Source: Pestalotiopsis fici W106-1 (taxonomy: Eukaryota; Ascomycota; Sordariomycetes; Amphisphaeriales; Sporocadaceae). From it: a DNA stretch of 64,000 nucleotides. The notes under the pieces are model-generated. The model was not told where the DNA came from and made no database searches. It was given only the letters and a program-made list of their open reading frames with translations. Position 1 is the stretch's first letter. Each line of letters starts with the position of its first letter. The stretch is taken from the NCBI RefSeq assembly GCF_000516985.1, contig NW_006917100.1, positions 2,221,490-2,285,489 of the forward strand, in the 5' to 3' direction. Shown here piece by piece: positions 10,745-22,964 of the stretch. The position numbers were made by a program, and so were the translations under genes.

Positions 10745-11220
10745 GACCTTTTCTTTTGCTGTTTTAAGCATAATTTTTTTTCTTTATTTTTCTCGCAAAT
10801 ATGTATGTATTCAATATGTATATTTTCTCTCTTTGAAATAACCACTTTGACCGAAGGATTGATTACGTTTCGCAATTTGAACAGCTCTGCTGTTTGAATG
10901 CCCTTCCTTCCATCTTTGATCTGCGGTGCCGTCTGACTGTTTCGTGGTATTTACTCGAGCTATGCGTTCAAGTCCTTATGCGTCTCGGGTTCTTGTTGGG
11001 TCGGTCCTACATGCTTCTTGTCGTCGACAACTAATACCATTTGTCCCATCGCATTTGTTCTTGTTCGGTGTTGGCAGCAGTGGCAAAGCATAAAGTTACA
11101 GCAGCACGTAACAACCAAACTTGTTTCTGTTAAATTATATTCGCTGTCGAAATCTATTACAATAGTTGTTATAGATTAGAGAATACGATGGCTCCTCCGA
11201 CAGCCCACCCAGACACGGTT
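10745..11220. other. Intergenic, downstream of LysM gene
   Basis: No coding region supported. It contains the tRNA terminator and the 3' UTR side of the LysM gene. Confidence 0.55.
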
Positions 11221-14124
11221 TCAATCTTCAGAGACGCCGATGCAGTACGCATAACCAGCCCAGAAATCGGTAGCGCAATCCGTGACAGCCGTGTTCCACT
11301 CCAAGAACTCCTCTCTGGTGACGTTGTACTCGTCATAAAAGGTATCGCACCCTTCTCCGTCTTCGGCAACGGCATACTCATCACAGGTTGAGATAATACC
11401 ACTCTGCGTATCCGCAGGAGGCGTGACCGAGGTCGTCGTGGCAGTGGTCGTCGTGGTTGGCGTCGCAGTAGTAGTAGCAGTGCTGGAGCTGTTTGCCACC
11501 CCGATACAATAAGCCTCGTCTGGCCAGAGATTGGCGCAATCGTCTGTTTGATACCGTTAGTTTCCTAGTGCTCCATGGCATGGCATTCTGAAAAAGGTCA
11601 TGGTGACTTACCTCCCACGGCGGGATTCCACTCGTAAAACTGGTCTAGGCTAATGCCATTGTCCGTGGCGATGGCATAACATCCATCGCCCGACTGAGCA
11701 ACATACCACGCATTGCAGTCGCTTGGCTGGCCAGTCTGCGTCGGCGCAGGTGCAGTGACGGCAGTTGTACTAGCGGTGCTCGACGCTGTCGAGGTGACTC
11801 CGCTTGTGACACTTGCCGTGGCAGTGGATGTAGAATTTTCCGAGCCGTCAGTGATGGAGACACAATAATCATAGCCTTGATGCGTTTATTAGCAAGTCTT
11901 GGGACGATGAAAAGGGCGAGTCTTTTTGACATACCTGTCTGAAGATTGGAGCAGTCTGATTTGACATCAGTGTTCCAGGCGTAGAAATCCGCAATCGTTA
12001 TATCATAGAGTGTTAGGATGGATGCACAGTCGTATCCGTCCCCGTCTTCGAGGTCGAAATATTCGGTACAGCCATTGTCCTCTGTGAGGGTCCCATCCCT
12101 GAGAGTCAAGTCGTCGTTATTGCCCGAGTCTGAGCTTGAGGTGACACTGTCGCCAAACCAATACTGGCCACAATACTGGTAGCCTGATTCAAAAGTACAG
12201 GTGCTCAAACTTGTATTACCAAGGGCTATCGATTATATAAGTCAGTCCAAATTCTTGCAACCATGGAAACAGCTGCGATGCTCCGTAGAGAGGGAATATG
12301 CCTACAAGGGTTCCATACGCCCAGGTCTTCCAAAGTGACGGAGAAGACGTGTGCTGCAAGGTCGCAGTCCGAGGCAAGATAGCTGCCGCTAGATACCTTG
12401 TCTATGTACTTGCTACCATTGAAGTACTGCCAACAATCGGACCTGGTACCGGTAGCGAGGGGAAGAGCCGTTGTAGTCGCCGTGGCCGTCGGAGTGGTGT
12501 AGTTGATGGTCGGCCACGTCGTCGCAGGGTCTCCTACCAGACTGACATATGTGGCCGTGGCCGTCACGTAAGCCGGCATGCCGCTGTAGGTGTTGATATC
12601 ACCGACAGCTTCCACACAGTAACTCGTGTCCGCCCAGAGATTCGTGCAGTTTTCATTGACGGATGGGTTCAGAAAAAGGAAATTATCGAGCGAAATGCTG
12701 TACTTGACAATGATCAGGTTGCAATAGTCACCCTCCACAGTCGTGTAATACTGAGCGCATCGAGTGTTTGTGCCGGAAGCAACATCAGTAGGCACAGCTG
12801 CAGTTGTCGATGCGCTCGAGGCGGAAGAAACAGAAGAGGGCATGGTGCTGTGGAACTTGACATTAGTAATATTCATACCCAAAATATGGCGACGATCACT
12901 GAGAGTGCTGACTGCTGGTCTCCTAGCCTTTCAGGGCTTTGAGAGCTGGACGCGGTCCCGGCCACATGATGTGTGTAGAACATGTAGAAGAAATAGCTTA
13001 CTAAGTACCACCAGGGTTGGAAATGCACAATTGATCATCCACCATGCTATCAACATTGTAGCAGCCAGCATCAATGCTCGGGTTCCAGGCCTTGAGTTGT
13101 GCCTGCGTAATGTTATTTGCCTTGGCTATGCTTGAGCACGTGTCGTTTGTCTGGACCGTGTAAACGTCACAAGTGTTCACCAGACAAAGATCGCCCGAAG
13201 TTGGAAAATCGACACATTTGGCCTTGAGATCATTATCAGTTAGAAGCCACGAGGTTCCGATGCTCATGCTTGAAGAGATGGAGTGACAATCATCACCGTC
13301 TGCAATGCTATAGACAGTGCCCTCGCAACCAGACGTTGCAGTAGCTGTCGAAGACGCAGCCGTGGTGGTACTGAATGGATATAAGTCATGATGCCGCTTG
13401 AATGGCCAAGGAAATATCTCACATGTCAATATTGGCTGCTGTCGTGGTCAACGGCATATCCGTGACGCCGCAGCTGGCCGTCTTGGATTGGTAAAGGGAG
13501 CTGGAGTAGATTTCAGGTCCGTCATAGTAAGGATGTTCTGCCTGGAACTTCAAGTTCTTGATGAGGCAAATGTCACACTCATCGGTGACCTCGATGTCTC
13601 CGTACATGCCCATGGCAGGAACTACAGTGAACGTTGGTCAGCTTGTACTCTGGGGCTTTCATGACTCTGGCAAGACAATATATCTACTAACTGTTGTTCG
13701 TCGTGGCATTCGTGTCGAGGTATGCAGCATAAGAAGCTGCTGCATTGTTACAGAAGCGACCCTCGTCGTCTGTCATGCAAGTCAAGTTATAATGGTAACT
13801 CAAGATCTCGGGAATGATGGCAACCGGCATAGTCTCGTTGCTATAGGCGAGCCATGTGTCGGCAGCACATGCAGCCTCGATGCTGGCTTGGTATGCGCCC
13901 AAGGCATCTTGGCAGTCTGATGTACACGCTCGAATCAAGGTGGTATTGGGGTAATAGAAGCCTGTAACCAGAGCTGGCACTACAACATCGCAGTTGACTT
14001 CAGCAATGAGAGCGTCAGAGCACGCAGATGTGATATTGGTAGGGACTGTGGTGTTTGTGTAGAACTTGGTAGTAGCTTGAGCGAGTGGCAGCATCAATGA
14101 TGCTATGACAGTAAAGAACGACAT
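11221..14124 (-). CDS. Secreted multi-LysM chitin-binding protein
   Basis: Seven exons on the minus strand (14124-13692, 13621-13423, 13370-13002, 12847-12306, 12225-11935, 11875-11612, 11543-11221) give one frame of 806 residues; every junction has GT..AG and the right phase. Residues 1-18 are a secretory signal. Residues 19 to about 225 form a Cys-rich, N-glycosylation-rich module without LysM. About seven LysM units follow, each with the C-x-x-Y...G-D-x-C...WN-P...C pattern, separated by Ser/Thr/Ala/Pro linkers; unit 1 lacks the WNP motif and unit 4 has lost the usual G-D/E-x-C step, so they may not bind. LysM domains bind N-acetylglucosamine oligomers, and secreted fungal versions shield or sequester chitin outside the cell. 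It lies head to head with the killer-toxin-like chitinase, the arrangement described for TAL6 and a subgroup C chitinase in Trichoderma. No catalytic domain is visible. Confidence 0.92.
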
Positions 14125-16581
14125 GTCAAACGACTTGATGAAGAGAGCGGCGTAGTCCTGAGCAGAGGAGATGAGAAAAGCAGGCTGAATGCTTATGACT
14201 ATTCTATCATGGGACGGAATGGCGACCCGTCATCTCTGTGGGATCCACCCAGCATCAGCATCTCTGTCGAATCCGCAAGGTCGGACACTGAGATATCCTC
14301 GATATGGGCCAAGCCTAGGGTATTACGGTAATAGCTGTCAAGGTCGGATAGACTGGTCTCATCTGACCATCCACTAGCCTTGCCTACACCAAGATAGGCA
14401 GACGTCTAATTGGCTGAGCACATGCTCTTGTCGGGTGCTGTGGAAGCGAAACATCATTTCCTCGCCATGCTCCGATAGCCAGTGCAGGATCGCTTAGAAT
14501 TGCATATGGGTCGGCTTGTTTACGTATTGCTCTGGAAAAAGAATTTTGCCATGTCCCATGTCAACCGCAGTAAAGTATAGAAACATCCAGTGGTATGGGT
14601 ATGGATGGGTACGGGTCCGATTGTTGGGCAACTTGATGCATGGTCAAATGGAGGTGGATACTGAGATGTCGAGGAGCCATCGGCCGACACCGCGATGAGT
14701 TTAGATTAAGCTTACCTGTTTGTACTTGTTGGTTTAAAAGAGACATTATGCTTAGGTAGATACTTTATCTAGAATCCATCAAGGATAGGTACCGATCCAT
14801 AAAAGTCCATCTCGTAGCACTTGGGATAATTACATAGGTATCATTGCATGTAGTATGTGTAATTCGGCTATCATGGGCGCCATGGTATGCCATAGCCTTT
14901 GTAGCGTAATCGAAGATTTTCGACATTTAGAAATTGAATCGCCAGTTGCTAATTGTCACCTGTGACAATGAGAACCAAAAATAACGAGAATCAAGTATTA
15001 CGCATGTTTTGAACAATCACGGCCATCTATTGCCAATGACGTTTCCTACTTGGTTACACGAATAGGTAAACCATAGACAGTGAGCATTAACGAATATCAT
15101 GCCTAGTATCATACCTGCTAGTTGGTTAGGTAGTAGTGATTGGAAGGATTTCCGCTTAGTTGAATAGGACCCAGCTAAGTCAGAGTCGTGCCCCATCAAG
15201 TGCCCTGAAGCCAACCCCCCATGGCAGTGCTACGTGATAGTACCTGCATATTATGGGGACCTGACGGACTGTGCCGCAGTTAGACTTTTCTTTAGCGCAG
15301 CGAAGACCCTGGAAGCCGGGTCGAAACCTCGGCCCATCTCCCACTTTGTGTGGTAAGTCGAAGGATTGAACTTGGCGCAGCACAGTTAAGTCTGAGGAAA
15401 AAATCCCGACGCCAAGCCTGTAGTCTGGGCAGACTGGGCTGATTATAGGACTGTCCAGGGTTCCGACGCGCGGCCTATGGAGTATATCAGCAGGAACTTT
15501 GGGGTCGGGATTCCCACGACGCCGGGTCGCAAACTTTTTTTTTTTAGACTTCCGATGGCCTGACTATCGTGACTAAAAGCTTGAACGAGATATACTAGGG
15601 AGAATTCAGTGTATGACCCGATCAATTTCCGCACAGCAGGTTGGGACTAGAGCAGATGGGGGGCCAATCATGAATCAGCATCACACGATATATGGTCCAT
15701 AGCCCGCAATACATGGCCCATTGTCCCGCAGGACGCTATTGTCTTACAGATTACCAGGGCTGGGAACCACAATACAAACTATTCAGACACATAGAAACGT
15801 TGCAATGGTGCAAAGCTAAAGATAAAATCACAGGGAGAGCAACCAGGCTACCAATCATGTGTTACGCTATTCTTCACACAACCTGCATGAACTCCATACT
15901 CGTTGATTACTTTCCAATCCTTCCGCCATTAGGTCAGCTGTCGGCTGCAACAATGGATACTAGCTGGTGATATCGAGAGGCTAGATGCAATGGAGTGACT
16001 ATTGACGAGCCATGGGCAAGGCTCCACGTCAGCCGTATGACCATGCGAGTTACACCATGAAGCAGTTTGTTGATGTCGGGGGCAAATTTGGTCTCGGGTA
16101 AGATCCAAAATAGGAAGAGGCGGAGGTTTCAAAGGCAAGGATTACCTGTATTGACGACAGCTTTATTCCGTTTTCATCCACCGCATCCTATACTGCTGGC
16201 GGCTCGAGCTCGCTACGTAGGTAGTATGCACAATGAGCTACCGAAAAAATAATATCGTGCCTATCGGACCCTTTGGAAAGGCCGGTAATCGGTGCGAGTT
16301 CTCTATCGAAATGAGAAATTTCTCATGATAGTACTGTGGGTTTTCCTCATCGCAGGGAGGGGAGGGCCCTGTGGATCTTCCGGCCTCTATAGGGTCACGA
16401 AAACGAGAATGAGATATGGCTCGAGGATCTTGTGAATATCCACCATCGGTCTCATGGTTGACATGACAGGGTCTTGCCAAGCGACGTAGACATTGCCATA
16501 AGTATCTTGTCACTTCAGGAATAAAGTGAAGTCGTAGTTTCGAGGTTGGAGATGTCGTCCTAGTCAAACCACTCTCATTTT
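14125..16581. other. Shared 2.5-kb divergent intergenic region of LysM and chitinase genes
   Basis: Head-to-head spacing between the two start codons. No supported coding frame inside. It must contain both promoters and could allow co-regulation; I could not single out a repeated regulatory motif by eye. A T11 run lies at 15535-15545. Confidence 0.6.
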
Positions 16582-19500
16582 ATGCCCAAGATGGCATCAC
16601 ACCTTTTTGCTACTGGGAACTATTCCCAGAGACGCTCATTGCTGAAAACAATCCTTTTTACCGTCTTTTGTACTTTCTTATTATCCAATCATCTTGTTGC
16701 GGCTTTGCCCGCGTCCAAAGCTGTCGACATTACAGCGTCACAAGAACTCACATGCCGGAATGAGGCTTACGAGTGAGTACAACACAGCAAAACTATGAGA
16801 TAGTTCTATACTAATATGCACAGTCCTTTCGACTACTCTGTAAAAGTCCGCCGCGACGAGAACGCTCCCGTCTGTGCATCGTCCTCCGGCGCGTCGCTCT
16901 TTGGGAAACGTGATGATGATTACTCCTGCAGCGAGTCCAAGGCCTGCTCGAACGGTACATTCCAATCATGAAACTCTTTTAATCCGGAATTCGAGTTTGT
17001 TGACTTTATCAAAAAGGCGCCTGTTGCGGAAAGACCCAAGGATATTGTGGTTATGGGCCTGACTATTGTGGAACCAACGATATCTCGCCCAACGATGTAT
17101 GCTGGAGCAACTGCGATGCCAAAGCCGAATGTGGCCAGTAAGTCTTGAGCCTCGCACTTGTTGAGTGAAGAGAGTAATTTCTGACTGGAATAATGTCTGC
17201 AGATACGCTGAAGTCGAGGGAGCCGAGTGTACTCTTAACGTGTAAGTCGTAACAATATCCGTACAACGGCTTGCTTAATCATAAGCTAACAAATTTCAAA
17301 TAGTTGCTGCAGTCAATATGGCTTCTGCGGCATGACAGATGAATTCTGCGAGGTTACTGACAACAAAAACACAACTTGTCAGAGCAACTGTGAGCAACCC
17401 GGCTCCGGCTCTTCAGATGGTGACGTCCAGAGCCGAATCATTGGCTACTACGAAGCTTGGAATGCCGACAAAGCCTGCGTTGGAATGGTAAGCATGAAAC
17501 CGAATTGGAGCGCTTGAGTAAATGCTGACAATGCCTTACAGACCCTTAGTCAAATCCCCGTCAACGCCCTCACTCACCTACACTTTGCTTTCCTCTACAT
17601 CAACCCGGGCGACTTCAAGATTGTGCCCATGGACGGGATCGACGAGTCGCTTCTCACTGATTTCACAGCGCTCAAGTCCAAAAACAGTGGGCTCAAGTGT
17701 ATTGCCTCCATTGGAGGCTGGACGTTCAGCGACAATGGCACCGTGACCCAACCGCTGTTTGGCGAAATTGCCGGCGACGCTACTAATCGTGCCACCTTCA
17801 TCACCAACCTTCTGGACTTTATGCGCCAATACGCGTTTGACGGAGTTGATTTCGATTGGGAATACCCCGGAGCGACCGATCGCGGTGGCACTGAAGACGA
17901 CGGCGAGAACTTTACCAAGCTACTCAAGGAGCTCCGTGAGGCCGTCGACGATGAGCCCATTGACTACAGCATTGCCTTTACCGCCCCAACGTCGTACTGG
18001 TACCTTCGCCACTTTGATCTGAAAAAGTCCTCGGAGTATGTCGACTGGATCAATGTAATGAGTTATGATTTACACGGAGTGTGGGACTCGAGCAACCCTA
18101 TTGGTAGCACTGTCTTGGCACACACCAATCTCACCGAGATCAAGTTGGCCTTGGACCTCTTCTGGCGCAACGATATCGATGCAAGCAAGATCAATCTGGG
18201 TCTCGGCTTCTACGGTCGCTCGTTCCAGCTGGCTGACCCATCCTGCTATAAGCCAGGATGTGCGTTCAAGGGTGGCGCCAACGCTGGCTCGTGTACTGAT
18301 AACTCGGGCACGCTGGCCTATTTCGAAATTCAAGACATTATCGAGGCAAAAGGTCTGTCACCATATTATGACAAGACGGCGCAGGTGAAATACATTGTCT
18401 GGGATGACGACCAGTGGGTATCCTATGACGATGAAGATACTTTCCAAGCCAAGATCGAATTCGCCAACAAGCTCGGATTGGGCGGTCTGCTTATCTGGTC
18501 CATTGACCAAGATACAAGCAACTACGAAGCGCTGAAGGCTGTGCTGTCGCCCAATGGAATTGATGCCTTTGAATCCGAGGCGGATGATGCAAGCTACTGG
18601 CAAGAGGCGACCGCGCAGGACTGCTACGTCACTGACTGCGGAGGCAGCTGCAACACGGGATACATCCAGATCGAAGAGCAGCCTTGTGGCTCCGCCAAAC
18701 CAGTCACGAGACATTCGACCAAGGATCCGTCAAAGCTGTGTTGTCCCCTTACGTCTGCTCCTGACCCAGACAACTGCCAGTGGCGAGGCACAGCCCCCAG
18801 TTGCAATGGTCACTGTGAGAACGGCGAGGTCATGCTCGAGATGAACAAATGGGGTGACGGCAAGTACTGCGAGGATGGACACAAAGCATATTGTTGCGAG
18901 GCATCCTCTCAGGAGACAGAGAACTCGTGCTACTGGACGGGTGTCGCAGGTAGCTGTGCCTCGGACGAGCTGCCCCTGACTTTTGCCGGCACGTTCCTGG
19001 AAGACCTTGCCGATATTGCCTCTCTGGGAGGCTTGATTGGCCAAGTACTAGCCGACTTTCTCGATACTGCGGATATGGACCTGCGACGTCTTTACTGTTG
19101 TCCCAAGGACGAAATTAGCCAGTGGGAGAATTGCGGCTGGCATGGTACTCCTGGCACATGCTACGATAACCACTGCGACGAGGGCACCCAAGTCCAACTC
19201 ACACAAAGCGACTATGGCGCTGGCCAGAGCTGTCTGCCCCGTATTGAACGTACACGCACATTTTGCTGCGACCCTGCAAATGGTGCCAGCCCTTTCCTTC
19301 CTGTTCCACTGGAGTACCTCTTTCCCAACGCGCCCGATGGTGACGATATCGAGACCGACTACGATCTAGAGATTGACGACACATGGGGCACTGGAAAGGA
19401 TAAGACTAGCACGGAAGACGATCCCAATGATTCCACTTTCGGGTTCTGGGTCATGGTCAGTCCGACGGAGATCCAGACCTCGTTGGACAAGCGTGATGGG

Positions 19501-22418
19501 TCGCACTGGGAACTGTTCAACTGTAACGATGCTGTCAGCACAGAAGAACAGACTGTCCAGATGGTCTGCATGGACGACTCTGCAGACAGCAATTGCTATA
19601 AGATCGGCCTCGGCCATGGAGTTCCTGGTACTATTCTCGAGATGCCCAGAGGCCAAGGTTGTGGCCCAGCCAAGTATGCCGTTGCCAAGTCCATGGTACC
19701 GTCTGCGAATCAAACATTACCTCATCACCTGGTAAAACGCACCTCGGGACGAAAGCCCATGGTTTACGACTTGACCTTTGATTATGATTGGCTCAGGGTC
19801 CCGAGAGACCTTGGAGACACACAGGTCCGGGTCGACTACAGTAACGAAGACGGCTACTGGGATGCCATTGTTGACAAGGCCGCAGAGAAGCGAAGAAAGC
19901 GATCTCTGGACGAAGTCAATGGCAGTCATCGGAGATGGCTCGAGGAGGAATGGCGCGACGATGTCCACTTTAGCAGCTTGAGCGAGCGCGAGCTTCATGA
20001 GCGATGGTTCGGTGAAGATGTCATTGCCTGGCTCAAGGGCCTCTTGAATGGCGAGATCGAGCCCAAGTACACTCATGACTACGACGAGTCCGTCACTGCC
20101 ATCATTGTCCAGGAAGACTGGTCTTGTCAGCCCAATGACTACACCAAACTGGAGGCAAGCCTAAGCGCCAAAGCCTCGGCCAACATCAAGGTGTCGTCCA
20201 CCTTTGGCATGACACTCATCTTCACGCTCGGAACCAGCATGGATCTCTCCAATTCTTACGTATATTTGAAGACAAGTGGCGAAGTCACGGCGATTTTCTC
20301 CATCGATGCAATGGCCAAGGCTAGCTTTGATAGTGGAGAGTTCTCCATCGTCACCGTGCCCATGCCCGGCGCCTCATTCACGATCCCCAATATCCTGACG
20401 GTTGGACCAAAATTTGTACTCAATGCCCAGGCTACGGCAGACGTTACGCTAGCTGGTCACTTTGAGACAAAGGTCGAGATTGCCTCGTGGGACTTTCAGC
20501 AGACCTATCCAGAGGCCAGCAGCGACTGGGAGCCAAAGTCCTTAGAGAGTCCATCCCGTGACTTTACCTTGGACGGCCTCAACGAGCCAACTTTCAACCT
20601 GACTGTTACTGCCAAGGGTCAAATGACGGCACACTTGAAGCCTACACTGAGCTTTGGAATTGAATTTGATGACCGCTGGGGCATTGACTCTGCCAAGGCT
20701 GAGTTGCTTGCCGATGGCTGGGTGCGCGTCCGCGCGCAGGCGAATCTTGCCGGTGACGATGCATCCACCTGTCCGTTCAAATACGGCATCGACGCTGGCG
20801 CCTCTTTTACTGCCCGGGCATCCGTCCCAGACAACTTTGGCTGGACTCCCGAGGATAAAACCTTCTACTCCCTTAGTAGCAACTTGATTCCCGGAGACGG
20901 CACTGATGACTATGTCTGCGTGGGAGTTGATTCCGAGACGGAGACGAAGCGTAGCTTGTCCAGACGCGATCCCTACGTTGCCTCTGGGGGCGAACATGAG
21001 CTTTTATCGAGCCACGGCAATGTCACCAAGCGCTCTGTAACGTACGGTCCTCTTTTCTCTATCCCCGTCAAAGGGCAGTTGTGCCCGAGCATTGAAGCAA
21101 CCACAACAACGGCATGCAATAGTATTAAAGGATTCGACGATGACCAGTTCAACGACATTGATTACATGAGGAAGAGAGACCTAAGCCCCTTGGATCTCGA
21201 TTTCTCAGACATTGAGAAAGCCAGCGGTATCGACATCACCGGGCTCCTCAAGCGTCGCAGTGTGGAGCTTGATGTCGAATCGGATGACAGCAGATCCGCC
21301 CTTCTACACGACATGATTGAGGACTTGTTTATGAACAACACGGAGCTGCTAGAGTCTTACCATGAGCTGAACAGGCGTGATGGTGCCGCTCAGATTTATG
21401 ATATCTGTTTGAACGATGCCAAGATGACATACCGGACGGCAGCATATCCCGAGAGCGGAACTCTTTACGATAACGAGGACTGGGGCGAATGCAGCAATTT
21501 CAACCTCATCGTTGCCCAGGGCCAGACGGCAGGACACAACTACGACTGGGAACATATTCTTGAGAGGCAGATCATTCAAGCATTCTCCGCATACGTAAGT
21601 GGCTCCCCAATTATGCTGCAAACACATGGAGTAGTAATCGATCTAACACCTTGTTAGTACTTTGAAGGCCAGGCGAGCCCCGTTGCAGGCTATGGTAGCT
21701 TTTGCAAGTACCTCAAGTACTTCTGGGAGAATCGCAACAGTCAAATTAACGGGGCGACTCCTTGGTCCATCATTGGTCAACAATGGCCGAATACTGCAGC
21801 AGGCACTGGGTAAGTCGTACCAAACACGCATCATATGCTATTCCCCCTCACCCTTTTGCTGTGCTGACAAGATACCACGTGAACAGCGGCGAGATGGTCC
21901 AGACCGAGCAGGAGATCAATCTGGCCAAGGCCCGTGCCTTCAAGTACGATGTAGCCATCAACGCGGTGGACACGATGAAGAAATGGGTCTCTTCGTACGA
22001 CGAAGTGGAACGTGTGATCAAGAATCTAAAGGACGTCATCCTAATGGTCAAGTACATGAGCGTCGCCAACGTCAACAACATCTACAATACACAGGGCCGA
22101 CGTGTGGCTACCGCTTTCGGTACCGTCGAGCAGGGCATCGCCGCCAACTGGGCCAATACGGCAACTCCATACACGGTCTTGGGCCTGGACCAGACCTTTT
22201 TGGTCTTTATGAGAGACTACACGACCCAAGTCAGTTCAAAGATTGACGATTACCTGCAGTTCTGGAGCGGTCAACTCCAAGTGTTTTACGACACGGAAAT
22301 CGGCGCGGGAGGAGGATCGACGCAGGACGAGCAAAATATCCTGGTCAAGATCGAGGACGTCAGAGCAGAGATTGATACGCTGACGGCGGCCACTCCCTTG
22401 TTCAACAACCCGTTCTAG
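16582..22418 (+). CDS. Killer-toxin-like GH18 chitinase (subgroup C type) with CBM18 modules
   Basis: Eight exons (16582-16772, 16824-16954, 17017-17137, 17203-17241, 17304-17487, 17542-21594, 21658-21809, 21887-22418) encode about 1800 residues; all junctions keep phase. A second in-frame ATG at 16591 is equally possible. Residues 22-41 are a signal peptide. Two CBM18 chitin-binding modules follow (about 97-147 and 149-193), then GH18 (about 203-545) with the SxGG strand at 278-281 and the catalytic D-G-V-D-F-D-W-E at 322-329 intact. Four Cys-rich modules with repeated W-x-G-x-x-x-x-C and closing C-C occupy about 575-800. The final 1000 residues contain no domain I can name, several dibasic K-R or R-R sites and a beta-strand-rich stretch (about 1090-1350). 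The family resembles the alpha/beta subunit of yeast chitin-targeting killer toxins; it hydrolyses chitin in walls outside the cell. No LysM lies in this chain; the neighbour supplies LysM. Exon 4 is only 39 bp. Confidence 0.92.
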
Positions 22419-22964
22419 GAGAAAAGTAAAGAATAGCAGCTCGCGAGATTATCCGCGGCCCATGATCGAGTAATTACATATCAGTATAGTGAATATTAAC
22501 TACATAAGAAGACAAAACTACATAAGCATATTCTGGAATGACCAGACAATTGCTATCCTTGTAGTGAGTACTTCGGTTGTTGAATAAATGCAAGGCCCTA
22601 GTATGCACGTAGTATACTCGGATTGACCATAGGTGCTAGCTTATTGTGGAAATATATAGACACTTTAAAAGAGGCACTGGTTTGCATGCACAGTGGTCCG
22701 ACTGCGGTACCTCCCGTTATCTAACACCTACAGGGAGACCCTAGTCGCAGTGGATCAGCAATAGTCAGGTACCAATTCAAGCCTCCGTGGTGCTAACCTA
22801 GTGTTATGTAGCTAGTTGCCAGACCTAGTTCGGGACGCGCACTGCACTAGATTGATATATAAATAACTTCTTCTTCTTCTTTCATCTCCAATGTTTCACT
22901 CCTCGCACTATTCTGGGATCCAAAAAAAAATAAGAATAGGAAGCAGCAGCAGCAACAGCATACC
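22419..22964. other. Intergenic, promoter of F-box-like gene
   Basis: No gene. Contains the chitinase 3' UTR side, a TATA-like word at 22856-22865 and a CTT microsatellite at about 22868-22881. Confidence 0.55.
22856..22865 (+). promoter_or_regulatory. Candidate TATA box of F-box-like gene
   Basis: TATATAAATA about 100 bp before the ATG at 22965, followed by a pyrimidine-rich CTT tract typical of fungal leaders. Confidence 0.4.

Noticed and set aside
11221..14124. Seven separate small LysM-like genes
   Set aside because: Open frames end at splice donors; joining them at GT..AG with correct phase gives one 806-residue protein, so they are exons of one gene.
16582..17541. Separate short secreted CBM18 gene upstream of the chitinase
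   Set aside because: The exons join in phase to the 4-kb chitinase exon, and GYYEAWNADKACVGM continues straight into the GH18 domain.
17578..21834. Long antisense frames within the chitinase exon
   Set aside because: Shadows of the sense gene caused by its GC-rich third codon positions.
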